Assembly (NCBI GenBank): GCA_021736985.1
Contig: JAIPEW010000006.1
Span: forward strand, 1-64,000
Length of the DNA stretch: 64,000 nt
Direction: 5' to 3'
Source: Clostridiales bacterium
GTDB taxonomy: Bacteria > Bacillota > Desulfotomaculia > Desulfotomaculales > VENG01
Below the pieces are notes generated by a model. That model saw only the letters and a program-made list of their open reading frames with translations. It had not been told where the DNA came from and made no database searches. Shown here piece by piece: positions 27,090-35,834 of this stretch; the first letter of the stretch is position 1; every line of letters starts with the position of its first letter. A program made the position numbers and the translations under genes.

Positions 27090-28058
27090 GTGAGTGATAT
27101 TAAATTGTTTAAGCGATTTTTAAATCTCGGTTTTTTATCCTGGAAAAACCGCAAGAATAAGGGGTATAATCTAAGTTTTTATCTGGAAAATACAAATGAT
27201 AATAGAAACAAATTAGCAAAATGGCTGGATCTATTAGGCATAATACTCGTAACCTGGTTTGTATGGTTTATTTTATTATCAAATTATACAAAGAATCAAA
27301 AAGCGTTGTTACTGTCATTAGCATTAATATTTATTTCCACAATTATATTTAATATGATAAAAAGAATCAGGTTAAACAAAAAACTTTTACATACACGCAG
27401 GGAAATTTCCAGGAAAAGCTACATGGAAAATATTGATAATATGCAAGCTGAAGAACTAATCCATTTTACAAAGCAAGTTTTACAAAAATATGGTTTTACA
27501 TATAACAATAGTGAAGCAGCACATGAAGACAGCTGTACAGCAACAATTAAAAATAAATCAGTATTATGGAAATTTTTAAATAAAGATTTAAAGAAACAAG
27601 AAATAGTAAAATGGGTTACAGACAATGTTGATAATAATTATTATCATGCAATTATAATTACAACAAGAGATGAAATATCTTATGATATTAAATCTGCAGT
27701 TGAAATAGCATGTAATACTTATGTGGAATGGATAGACAACAGCAGGCTGGCTGCTCTAGCATCTTATATTGATCACCCTTCAACATCAGGACTTAAAGAA
27801 GAAGATTTTACAAACTCAGATTATTACCAGGAAAAAAATCAGTGGCAAGTAATAAAAAAACAAGCTATAGGTTCACGTAATAAAACGAGAAATTATGCAT
27901 TTACCGGTATAATTTTATTAATTTTATTTTTTTCGTTCGGAAATAATTTTGTATTTAATTTGTTGTATATTTTTTTCGCTGTGTTCAATATTATTATATC
28001 CTTAATTTCATATGCATTAGAAGTGCAAACCTCTAGAATTCAGCTTTTGAAGCCTTAA
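27090..28058 (+). CDS. Membrane protein with a degenerate restriction-endonuclease-like central domain
   Basis: About 322 aa from GTG 27090; the ribosome site is weak and the start is uncertain. Two hydrophobic segments (residues about 48-90) are followed by a soluble domain (MQAEELIHFTKQVLQKYGF...YYHAIIITTRDEI...ARLAALASY-like). Its layout resembles the Mrr-type fold found in membrane-bound Firmicute proteins. The usual D...QxK catalytic strand is not visible. Two C-terminal segments (FTGIILLILFFSFGNNFVF, then LLYIFFAVFNIIISLISYA) close the protein. The role is unknown; no restriction gene is nearby. Confidence 0.55.
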   Translation: MSDIKLFKRFLNLGFLSWKNRKNKGYNLSFYLENTNDNRNKLAKWLDLLGIILVTWFVWFILLSNYTKNQKALLLSLALIFISTIIFNMIKRIRLNKKLLHTRREISRKSYMENIDNMQAEELIHFTKQVLQKYGFTYNNSEAAHEDSCTATIKNKSVLWKFLNKDLKKQEIVKWVTDNVDNNYYHAIIITTRDEISYDIKSAVEIACNTYVEWIDNSRLAALASYIDHPSTSGLKEEDFTNSDYYQEKNQWQVIKKQAIGSRNKTRNYAFTGIILLILFFSFGNNFVFNLLYIFFAVFNIIISLISYALEVQTSRIQLLKP

Positions 28059-28170
28059 TTTTATATATAATACATTGTTTCTGGTAAGGTTTATATTTTC
28101 AGAAATTTATGATATATTTTAAATAACATCAATGAGGTTATTGGTTTTACATAAAAAGGAGGTGTGTTTT

Positions 28171-28713
28171 TTGGAATTAACAGAAGAAGAAATAAAAACA
28201 GCTAAAGAAACAAGCCAAAATATTTTAGAAAATTATACATGTACAGACAGGGGAAAAATAATTCCGGTACTGCAAAACATACAAAATGAATTAGGATATG
28301 TTCCTCTACCGGCTATGCAAACCGTATCAGATCATTTTGAACTCCCTGCAGTAGATATTTATAGTATTGTAACTTTTTATAATCAATTTCGACTAATACC
28401 CCCGGGGAAAAACCAGGTAAAAGTTTGCATGGGAACAGCCTGTCATATGAGAGGCGGGCAAATTATATTGGATTCATGGGAAAGGCGTCTGGATATTAAA
28501 TGTGGTGAAACCACAGAAGACAGGGAGTTTAGCCTGGAAAGAGTAGCTTGCGTAGGATGCTGTACCCTGGCACCCGTTGTAGTAATGAATGAAGAAATAC
28601 ACGGAAAAGTTACACCTACAAGAGTAGACGGGTTATTATACTCTTATCAGTTAGATAAAGAACAAGAGGAAGGAGAAGAACAAGAACAAAAGGCAGGGGA
28701 AGAAAATGAATAA
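28171..28713 (+). CDS. NuoE/HydC-like [2Fe-2S] subunit of an NADH-oxidising module
   Basis: TTG 28171 is chosen, since AAAAGGAGGTG lies just upstream; about 180 aa. It is the thioredoxin-like [2Fe-2S] subunit with KVCMGTACHMRGG (C-x4-C) and RVACVGCC (C-x3-C). The N-terminal helical region (IIPVLQNIQNELGYVP) is typical. The Glu-rich tail (QEEGEEQEQKAGEENE) is unusual. It overlaps the next gene by eight bases and forms a three-gene unit with NuoF- and NuoG-like subunits. Confidence 0.93.
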   Translation: MELTEEEIKTAKETSQNILENYTCTDRGKIIPVLQNIQNELGYVPLPAMQTVSDHFELPAVDIYSIVTFYNQFRLIPPGKNQVKVCMGTACHMRGGQIILDSWERRLDIKCGETTEDREFSLERVACVGCCTLAPVVVMNEEIHGKVTPTRVDGLLYSYQLDKEQEEGEEQEQKAGEENE

Positions 28714-30610
28714 TGAAACTTTTCAAAAAATCAAACAGGAAGCACTGGCTGATTGGCAGGCACTAAAAGAAAAAACAGTAATCATGGTTGGCACTGCAAC
28801 CTGCGGCCGTGCAGTCGGTGCTGTTGAAGTAATGAGAGCAATTGATCAAGAATTAGCTAATCAAGGAGTTAAAGATGCAGTATTAATGGAAGTTGGATGC
28901 ATGGGGCATTGTTATGCAGAACCCCTGGTCATAATTCAAAAACCTGGTTATCCTGCAATTTGTTACGGGTATGTTGATGAAGGAACTGCTTCGGTATTAG
29001 TCAAGGAATTCATTGTAGGAGATGACCTGTGCATTGAGTTCGCACTGGCTGCAACAGAACCTAATGATATGTTTCCTACATTTGAAGATTTTCCGAGGGG
29101 CATGGTTGAACAAAAAATTGTAATGGAAAACTGCGGTATTATTGATCCTCACAATATTAATCATTATATAGCAAATGGCGGCTATGAAGCATTAGCAAAC
29201 GCTATAGAAATGACGCCTGAACAGGTATTACAAGAAATAAAAAATTCGGGATTACGCGGCCGCGGAGGTGCAGGTTTTCCCACGGGTATAAAATGGGAAA
29301 CCTGCCAGAATATCGAGGATGATGTCAAGTATGTTATTTGTAACGCTGATGAGGGTGATCCGGGAGCTTTTATGGATCGTGCATTGTTAGAGTCTAATCC
29401 TCACCAGATGCTGGAGGGTTTGGCTCTTGCTGCTTTTACAGTTGGTGCATCTCACGGGTATATTTATATAAGGGCAGAATACCCGCTGGCTGTTGAAAGA
29501 GTTAGAATGGCTATTGAACAGGCAAAGGATAAAGGCTTGTTAGGTAACTCAGTCCTGGGCAGTAATTTTAACCTGGAGTTGGAAATTTTCCAGGGATCCG
29601 GTGCTTTCGTATGTGGTGAAGAAACTGCCTTAATCAATTCAATGCAAGGATATCCCGGGATTCCACGTCATCGACCGCCATTTCCGGCACAAGCAGGGTT
29701 ATGGAATAAACCTACAGTTATTAATAATGTAAAAACATTATCTTATGTTTCCCATATCATTAAAAAGGGAGCTGACTGGTTTAAGAGTATAGGAACTCCT
29801 GAAAACCCGGGTACAGCTATTTTTGCACTTGCTGGCAAAATAATAAACACTGGATTAACAGAAGTTCCTATGAGTACAACGCTTAAACAAATAGTATACG
29901 ATGTGGGCAGCGGCATAGAAAAAAGTAAAAAATTCAAGGCAGTACAAATAGGTGGGCCGTCAGGAGGTTGCATTCCAGAATCTTTATTGGATACTTCTAT
30001 TGATTTTGACTCACTTAGTAAGATCGGGGCCATGATGGGCTCGGGCGGTATGGTTATACTAGACGAAGATGACTGCATGGTAGAAATAGCACGTTTCTTT
30101 TTAGATTTTACTCAAAAAGAGTCATGCGGCAAATGCACATTCTGTCGAATTGGTACTAAGCAAATGTTAGACATACTAGAAAGAATAACTAAGGGAGAAG
30201 GTGTACTTGAGGATATAGATTACTTGGGAGAACTAGCTCAAAATATAAAGAACGGTTCTTTATGTAATCTGGGCAAAACTGCTCCAAATCCTGTTTTGAG
30301 TACCATAAGACATTTTAGAGATGAATATGAGGCTCATGTAATTGAAAAACGATGTCCTGCTTTAATGTGTAAAGAACTTACTACATTCTATATACTGCCT
30401 GAAAAATGTGAGCGTTCATGCGATGCTTGTATTGGATCATGTCCGGTAGAATGTATTTATTCTAATGAAGACAGGATAAAAGTTATCGACCAGGAAAAAT
30501 GCGTTAAATGTAACAGCTGTCTTGATGCTTGTCCACCACAATATGACGCGGTAATAAAACTTTCTCCCGTAGATATGCTGAAGGTAAAGGAGAATGTCAT
30601 AGATGAGTAA
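28706..30610 (+). CDS. NuoF/HydB-like NADH-binding flavoprotein
   Basis: 634 aa, the long HydB type. Residues about 1-125 are a second thioredoxin-like [2Fe-2S] domain (GTATCGRAVG...VGCMGHCYAEP). The core has the NADH/FMN site (LRGRGGAGFPTGIKWE, CNADEGDPGAFMDR, GAYVCGEE-like GAFVCGEETAL) and the [4Fe-4S] motif ESCGKCTFCRIG. The C-terminus adds two ferredoxin-like clusters (CERSCDACIGSCPVECI and CVKCNSCLDACPP). In electron-bifurcating hydrogenases and formate dehydrogenases this subunit holds the FMN. No hydrogenase or formate dehydrogenase catalytic gene is adjacent. Confidence 0.94.
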   Translation: MNNETFQKIKQEALADWQALKEKTVIMVGTATCGRAVGAVEVMRAIDQELANQGVKDAVLMEVGCMGHCYAEPLVIIQKPGYPAICYGYVDEGTASVLVKEFIVGDDLCIEFALAATEPNDMFPTFEDFPRGMVEQKIVMENCGIIDPHNINHYIANGGYEALANAIEMTPEQVLQEIKNSGLRGRGGAGFPTGIKWETCQNIEDDVKYVICNADEGDPGAFMDRALLESNPHQMLEGLALAAFTVGASHGYIYIRAEYPLAVERVRMAIEQAKDKGLLGNSVLGSNFNLELEIFQGSGAFVCGEETALINSMQGYPGIPRHRPPFPAQAGLWNKPTVINNVKTLSYVSHIIKKGADWFKSIGTPENPGTAIFALAGKIINTGLTEVPMSTTLKQIVYDVGSGIEKSKKFKAVQIGGPSGGCIPESLLDTSIDFDSLSKIGAMMGSGGMVILDEDDCMVEIARFFLDFTQKESCGKCTFCRIGTKQMLDILERITKGEGVLEDIDYLGELAQNIKNGSLCNLGKTAPNPVLSTIRHFRDEYEAHVIEKRCPALMCKELTTFYILPEKCERSCDACIGSCPVECIYSNEDRIKVIDQEKCVKCNSCLDACPPQYDAVIKLSPVDMLKVKENVIDE

Positions 30611-31244
30611 AACTGTAAATTTAACTATTGATGATAAACAGGTTTCAGCACAAGAAGGTGAAATGCTTTTATGGGTAGCACTAGAAAATGATATATATAT
30701 ACCTCATTTGTGTGCTATGAAAGATTATACTCCTTATGCAGCTTGTCGGCTTTGTTTTGTAGAAGTAGAAGGGAAAAAAGCCCCGGTAACATCATGTACG
30801 CAACCTGTATACGAGAATATGGTTGTGCATACACGTAGTGAGCGAGTTGATGAACTAGTCAAAAAAGGTTTTGAACTAATAATGTCCAACCATCACCTTG
30901 ATTGTAAAAATTGCCCCGGAAATAAAAATTGCGAACTACAAAAAATAGCTAAAGCTCGCAAACTACCATTAAAACCGAAAAAATTAATCCAGCAGGTTAA
31001 TGAAGAGCTGCCCATAGATGATAGTATGGATAAGATTGTATATGACCCACGCAAATGCGTACTTTGCGGGAAATGCATCACCGCATGTAAAGAAAATGGT
31101 AATGGCATACTAAATTTCGCTCATCGCGGAATAGATCGGGTAATTACAACTTTTGGAAATATTTCTTTAAAAGAAGCAGGCTGTTTAGACTGCGGTGCTT
31201 GTGCAGAAGTTTGTCCCGTTGGAGCAAGATCTATTAAAGAATAA
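30603..31244 (+). CDS. NuoG N-terminal-like iron-sulfur subunit, no catalytic domain
   Basis: 213 aa. [2Fe-2S] domain (HLCAMKDYTPYAACRLCFVEV), the His-Cys [4Fe-4S] motif (HHLDCKNCPGNKNCELQ), and two [4Fe-4S] sites (CVLCGKCITACKENG and CLDCGACAEVCPVGA). It stops where HydA or FdhA would continue into the active-site domain. It thus looks like an electron relay that passes electrons between the NuoEF module and a separately coded partner, such as hydrogenase, formate dehydrogenase or ferredoxin. A terminator ends the unit. Confidence 0.93.
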   Translation: MSKTVNLTIDDKQVSAQEGEMLLWVALENDIYIPHLCAMKDYTPYAACRLCFVEVEGKKAPVTSCTQPVYENMVVHTRSERVDELVKKGFELIMSNHHLDCKNCPGNKNCELQKIAKARKLPLKPKKLIQQVNEELPIDDSMDKIVYDPRKCVLCGKCITACKENGNGILNFAHRGIDRVITTFGNISLKEAGCLDCGACAEVCPVGARSIKE

Positions 31245-31287
31245 AAACAAGGGTGCTTCCCTGAAAAAAGGAGGCACCCTGTTTTAA
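31245..31287 (+). terminator. Rho-independent terminator after the NuoEFG-like unit
   Basis: AACAAGGGTGCTTCC pairs with GGAGGCACCCTGTT (two G-U or mismatched positions), followed by TT. Confidence 0.85.
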
Positions 31288-31427
31288 CAAATACGTTTTA
31301 ATAAATACAATGATAAACAATTAAAAAGCCTGCATTAGTTTGCGCCTGTTTGATTGTCTAAGATTTACAGGACATTTGTTCAACGGTACTGTGCCATCAA
31401 ACAACCCTGAATCTACTATCTTAACCG

Positions 31428-31812
31428 CTATACTACAGCTATTGCTCCAAAAATTGTATGACCGATGAATTCACTTATTGCTGTTTCAGGTAAAACTGGA
31501 TTTGTCCTTGTTGCTCCCATGACGGATAAAGCACCATATAATAAACTCCACATTACCTGTATCCCAAAAATACTAGTAACAACATTATCAGCAATACAAC
31601 CAACTATTGTACAAGTTTTATCAGCTATTTTATGGGGAGGAACATTTCTGCTGCTCTAGTTGCGCCTGTAAATTCAGCAAAATTATATTTTTTTTAATAT
31701 ATTCACTAAATTAACTTTTACGATATTTACTCCAAGCCCGGCAACAGTTCCCAGAATTAGTATGTCTTTTATTTTATAAATTTCAATAAATAAACTCTTT
31801 AGAGGTTATCTT
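31428..31812 (-). pseudogene. Frameshifted membrane-protein gene
   Basis: On the minus strand the frame KDILILGTVAGLGVN, a shifted frame NFAEFTGATRAAEMFLP, and the first frame again (IADNVVTSIFGIQVMWSL, GALSVMGATRTNPVLPE) together give one continuous membrane-protein-like sequence broken by stops near 31640-31700. The pieces recall a conserved Firmicute membrane family, but I cannot name it. It lies alone between the NuoG-like gene and tRNA-Sec. Confidence 0.55.
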
Positions 31813-31874
31813 ATGAAAATTAAAATTAGATAATTCACATCAACTTGGATTATCTAAAAAAAATACTTAATAAA

Positions 31875-31916
31875 AATAACGTAAAATTCTAATACTTATA
31901 ATAATTTTACGTTATT
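31875..31916. repeat. Perfect 14-bp inverted repeat upstream of tRNA-Sec
   Basis: AATAACGTAAAATT (31875-31888) pairs with AATTTTACGTTATT (31903-31916) around a 14-base loop that contains TATAAT. It may be a terminator-like hairpin or may overlap the tRNA promoter. Confidence 0.7.
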
Positions 31917-31950
31917 TGACGAAAATAATAACATGGAATATAATTTTATT

Positions 31951-32048
31951 GGGAGTGGATGGGGCCTGGTGGCCCTCCTGGTCTTCAAAACCAGTCGTGG
32001 GGCGGCGATCCCGTCCTTGGTGAGTTCGATTCTCACACACTCCCGCCA
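31951..32048 (+). tRNA. selC: tRNA-Sec (anticodon TCA)
   Basis: 98 bases with encoded CCA. The anticodon stem CTGG-TCTTCAAAA-CCAG carries TCA. Hallmarks of bacterial tRNA-Sec are present: a long acceptor arm starting GGGAGTG and ending CACTCCC, an extended D stem (GGGCC-TGGT-GGCCC) with a four-base loop, a long variable arm and discriminator G before CCA. It serves UGA decoding with selA and selB of this window. Confidence 0.97.
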
Positions 32049-32058
32049 ATAAATGTGC

Positions 32059-32091
32059 AAGGCTTCCACTTGTGGAAGCCTTTAAATTTTT
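32059..32091 (+). terminator. Rho-independent terminator after tRNA-Sec
   Basis: AAGGCTTCCAC pairs perfectly with GTGGAAGCCTT, followed by TAAATTTTT. Confidence 0.88.
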
Positions 32092-32179
32092 CTAATATAA
32101 AATAGTCCTTCTATCTAAAAACGAGTATAATTTATTGGTAATTTCTGCATACAAGAGACTGCATGTGGTTCATCATTTA

Positions 32180-32431
32180 CTATTTTTCTTGTTTCCAGCG
32201 ATGTTTGCAATTAATACAAATAAAATCTGCGGGTTTTCTAGTTTTTATTATTTTTCTCAACAAACCTCCACCGGCTAGTCCAACACCAAGTAGATATATA
32301 ATTGAATTGTCTAACATTAAGCCAATAGAAAAACAAAATAGGCCTATAAGCATGGCAGCATAGCCTTTATTGTATTCTTTAATGTTATCAGAACCGCAAT
32401 TTGGGCAAGAAACAATCTTTGCTTTTGACAT
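32180..32431 (-). CDS. Small zinc-ribbon membrane protein (83 aa)
   Basis: AAAGGAGAGG precedes ATG 32431. Two CxxC pairs, CPNCGSDN near the N-terminus and CINCKHRW near the C-terminus, flank two hydrophobic segments (YAAMLIGLFCFSIGLML and IIYLLGVGLAGGGLL). The halves would form one zinc ribbon with the membrane hairpin between. Similar small proteins are common in Firmicutes and have no known function. It stands alone. Confidence 0.75.
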   Translation of the reverse strand: MSKAKIVSCPNCGSDNIKEYNKGYAAMLIGLFCFSIGLMLDNSIIYLLGVGLAGGGLLRKIIKTRKPADFICINCKHRWKQEK

Positions 32432-32677
32432 GTTTATCCTCTCCTTTATTCTTTTTTTTATATTTCTTTTTAAAATATTTTTTTTCCTTCTATTTGTTAA
32501 TCATCTAATAAATATCATTTTAACATAAATGCAATAGATTATTCATAAAAGTAACTACTAACAAACAAAACTGGATTTAGTTTTCTCTTTATTTTTAGGA
32601 AGGATTTTTTAAAATATCTGGCGAAAACAATCTAAAATTTATTTACTAACAAGCCCATAATAAGCAGGTGATATACC

Positions 32678-33640
32678 TTGATTTACCTTTTTGATGAAAT
32701 AAATACAGAACTAACAGTCGTGGATAAAGAATTATTAAAACAAGTTGATTCACCAGATTTAATGATCACAGAGACATCCAGGCAGTTAATTAAAGCAGGC
32801 GGTAAAAGATTACGTCCTGCTTTTAGCTTGTTAAGTGGAAAATTTCATGATTTTGACATAGAAAAAATACTACCGCTTGCCGTAGCCCTGGAATTAATTC
32901 ATATGGCTACCCTGATACACGATGACGTTGTAGACGCTGCATTAACCAGGCGCGGAAAGTCTACGGTTAAAGCTCAGTGGGGTAATAGAATATCCACACA
33001 TGTTGGTGACTATCTATTTGGAAAATCACTTATACTGTTATCTTCTTATCAAGATAGTATCATTCCCAATGTACTATCTAACACCAGTGTAAAAATGTGT
33101 GAAGGTGAAATATACCAAATATCTGCTTCTTATGACAGCCAGCAAACGATAAAAGATTACTTTTATCGTGTCAATAGAAAAACAGCATTATTAATAGCAG
33201 CTTCATGTCAACTTGGAGCAGCTGCCTGTGGAGCTTCACCTGATATATACATGGCTTTGCGCCGTTATGGTCATAATGTTGGTATGGCATTTCAAATAAC
33301 AGATGACATTTTAGACATGACTGCTGAACAAGAGTGCATGGGAAAACCTATAGGTGGAGATTTACGACAAGGAATTATAACTTTACCCGTTATTTTAGCT
33401 TTGAAAAATAGCACTCATCAAAAGCGTTTATACCAATTAATAAATAAATATAATAAATCGGAAAATGAAATACAAGAAGCTATTAATATAATAAAAAAAT
33501 GCAAAGGATTAGAGATGTCCTCTAATATAGCATATCATTATATTGAAAAAGCCAAACAGCAGCTTGATTATCTTCCTGATATTAGCACAAAAAAAACTTT
33601 GATGACTATTGCAGAATTTATAACTTATAGAAATTTTTAA
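32678..33640 (+). CDS. hepT: Heptaprenyl (polyprenyl) diphosphate synthase component II
   Basis: 320 aa from TTG 32678 with AGCAGGTGAT upstream. Both catalytic Asp motifs are intact: LIHDDVVDAALTRRG and AFQITDDILDMT, with GGKRLRPAF before them. It elongates allylic diphosphates for the menaquinone side chain, and should pair with the HepS-like subunit at 7.3 kb. It heads the heme gene cluster. Confidence 0.92.
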   Translation: MIYLFDEINTELTVVDKELLKQVDSPDLMITETSRQLIKAGGKRLRPAFSLLSGKFHDFDIEKILPLAVALELIHMATLIHDDVVDAALTRRGKSTVKAQWGNRISTHVGDYLFGKSLILLSSYQDSIIPNVLSNTSVKMCEGEIYQISASYDSQQTIKDYFYRVNRKTALLIAASCQLGAAACGASPDIYMALRRYGHNVGMAFQITDDILDMTAEQECMGKPIGGDLRQGIITLPVILALKNSTHQKRLYQLINKYNKSENEIQEAINIIKKCKGLEMSSNIAYHYIEKAKQQLDYLPDISTKKTLMTIAEFITYRNF

Positions 33641-33746
33641 ATATATTATTTATACTACAGTTGCCTGCATATTTAAATTTTGGTAACATTAAAAAGTGTA
33701 CATGTCTTTTTAGGCAAGAATATTGCTAATAAGGAATTTTTTATAA

Positions 33747-34394
33747 ATGAATAAATATTACCCCGTTTATTTAAAAATAAAAGAAGAACTCTGCATTGTT
33801 GTTGGCGGGGGGGAAGTTGCTGAACGTAAAGTACATTCGCTTCTTGAGTATAATGCGCATGTAAAAATAATTAGTCCTAAATTAACCCCTGAGCTTGAGC
33901 AGTTGGCAAGTAAAAACCTTGTAATTTATAAACAAGATTATTACCGCTATGGTGACTTAAAAAACGCCTTTTTAGTTATAAGTGCTACTGATAAAAAAAA
34001 TGTAAATCGCGCTGTTGCTAACGAATGTGCTGAGAGAGGTATTTTAATAAATGTAATTAATAAGCCATCACTGGCAAATTTTTATGTACCTTCAACGCTA
34101 AAGCGAGGACCATTATCTATAGCTGTTTCTACTGCTGGGAAAAGCCCTCTTATGGCTAAAATAATCAGGGAAGACCTCGAAATACTTTACGGACAAGATT
34201 TTGCTGATTTTATAAATTTTTTGAGTGAACAAAGGGAAAAATTGATTTTAAGCATGAAAGACTCTGGCGAAAGACATAAGCTTCTTAAAAAATTAGTAGA
34301 TAGAGAAACATTGTTATTATTGAGGCAGGGAAATCTGCAAAAGGCAAAGGAGCGGGTTATTAGTGTCTGTTCTAACTATTGGACTAAACCATAA
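33747..34394 (+). CDS. Precorrin-2 dehydrogenase (siroheme synthase N-terminal type)
   Basis: 215 aa, MET8/SirC family. NAD-binding loop CIVVGGGEVAERKVHSLLEY, then VISATDKKNVNRAVANECAERGILINV and the STLKRGPLSIAVSTAGKSPLMAKIIRE block. It oxidises precorrin-2 to sirohydrochlorin; some members also insert iron, and no other ferrochelatase is visible here. hemA starts 32 bases before its stop. Confidence 0.93.
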   Translation: MNKYYPVYLKIKEELCIVVGGGEVAERKVHSLLEYNAHVKIISPKLTPELEQLASKNLVIYKQDYYRYGDLKNAFLVISATDKKNVNRAVANECAERGILINVINKPSLANFYVPSTLKRGPLSIAVSTAGKSPLMAKIIREDLEILYGQDFADFINFLSEQREKLILSMKDSGERHKLLKKLVDRETLLLLRQGNLQKAKERVISVCSNYWTKP

Positions 34395-35673
34395 AACAGC
34401 ACCCGTGGAAATACGCGAAAAATTATCATTTGCTGAGCATTCAATGCATGAAAACTTAACCCAGTTGCAATCAAACTTGGGTATAGAAGGCTCTGTAATA
34501 CTATCAACATGTAACCGCACAGAAATATACACGGTGAGTAAAGATGAAGAACAGGGGTTAGATAGTATTGTTGAATTTTTATCCGTCAGATCAGGTGTTT
34601 CTAAAGAACATATTTTAAATTTTATCTATATTCAAACAGGACAAAAAGCAGTTGAACATCTTTTTAAAGTTACTTCTGGGCTTGATTCTATGTTAATAGG
34701 TGAAACACAAATTCTTGGCCAGGTACGTAGTGCCTATGAAATTGCATTAAAAGTCGGAAGTACAAATAGTGTTTTAAACACGCTTTTTCAGCAAGCTATT
34801 AATACAGGCAAGGCAGCACGGGCCCAAACTGGAATCGATCAACATGCAGTTTCAATTAGTTATGCGGCAGTTGAACTGGCAAAACAAGTTTTTAAAGACC
34901 TTACTGGACGTAAAGTTCTTGTCATTGGCGCCGGAAAAATGAGCGAGCTTACTACAAAACACCTTGTGAGCAACGGGGTTTCTGGTGTTATAGTTTCTAA
35001 CCGTTCATTTGACAGGGCCGTAGAACTGGCCAGGCAATTCAATGGGATTGCAGTAAAATTTGATGAGTTATTTCAGCATATGGAAAAAGCTGATATTGTA
35101 ATAAGCTGCACAGCCGCGACACATTATGTTGTACGTTATCATCAAGTGATGCAAGTTATGGACAAGCAGCCAGGTAAAAAATTAATGTTTATAGATATTG
35201 CAGTACCCAGGGATATACAACCAGACGTGCGTGAGATTGAAAATGTTACTGTTTATGATATAGATGCATTACAAAACGTGGTAGATAATAATATAAATGA
35301 AAGAAAACAAGCTGCAATTATGGCAGAAACTATTATTATAGAAAATGCTAAGAGTTTTATTGAATGGGAGAAAAACCAGTATGTCATCCCTACTATCACA
35401 GAATTAAAGCACAGGGGTGAGGAAATAAAACAAAAGGAATTGCGTAGAGCATACAATCGATTAGGAGAAATGACAGACCACCAGCGTAAAGTGGTAAGTT
35501 CTATGGCAAATTCTATTGTTAATCAATTACTGCATGATCCTGTTACATGTTTAAAATCTTATGCTTCAACAGAAAAAGGAGCTATATATACAGAAGCACT
35601 GCAAAATTTATTTAAATTAAACACAGCAAATAATGTGAAAGAGGATAAAGATAATGATATCAAGGCAAATTAA
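34363..35673 (+). CDS. hemA: Glutamyl-tRNA reductase
   Basis: 436 aa from GTG 34363. Start MSVLTIGLNHKTAPVEIREK, catalytic Cys in SVILSTCNRTEIY, GLDSMLIGETQILGQV, and the NADPH loop KVLVIGAGKMSELTTKHL. It reduces glutamyl-tRNA to glutamate semialdehyde, the first step of tetrapyrrole synthesis by the C5 route. Its overlap with the dehydrogenase gene means coupled translation. Confidence 0.97.
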   Translation: MSVLTIGLNHKTAPVEIREKLSFAEHSMHENLTQLQSNLGIEGSVILSTCNRTEIYTVSKDEEQGLDSIVEFLSVRSGVSKEHILNFIYIQTGQKAVEHLFKVTSGLDSMLIGETQILGQVRSAYEIALKVGSTNSVLNTLFQQAINTGKAARAQTGIDQHAVSISYAAVELAKQVFKDLTGRKVLVIGAGKMSELTTKHLVSNGVSGVIVSNRSFDRAVELARQFNGIAVKFDELFQHMEKADIVISCTAATHYVVRYHQVMQVMDKQPGKKLMFIDIAVPRDIQPDVREIENVTVYDIDALQNVVDNNINERKQAAIMAETIIIENAKSFIEWEKNQYVIPTITELKHRGEEIKQKELRRAYNRLGEMTDHQRKVVSSMANSIVNQLLHDPVTCLKSYASTEKGAIYTEALQNLFKLNTANNVKEDKDNDIKAN

Positions 35674-35834
35674 TCTTAGGAGAAATTAAAATATAAAGTT
35701 ACAGGGTGAAAGCAGAATACTACACACCCGCACTTTTATGACTAACATTTGTTTAAAATGTATCATTGTATAAATATTGTATAAATATTTGCATTGTTAA
35801 ATTATTTATACAAAAAGATACTGGAGGCAAATAA

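Noticed and set aside
31465-31659. 64-codon plus-strand frame
   Set aside because: It is the shadow of the decayed membrane-protein frame on the minus strand.
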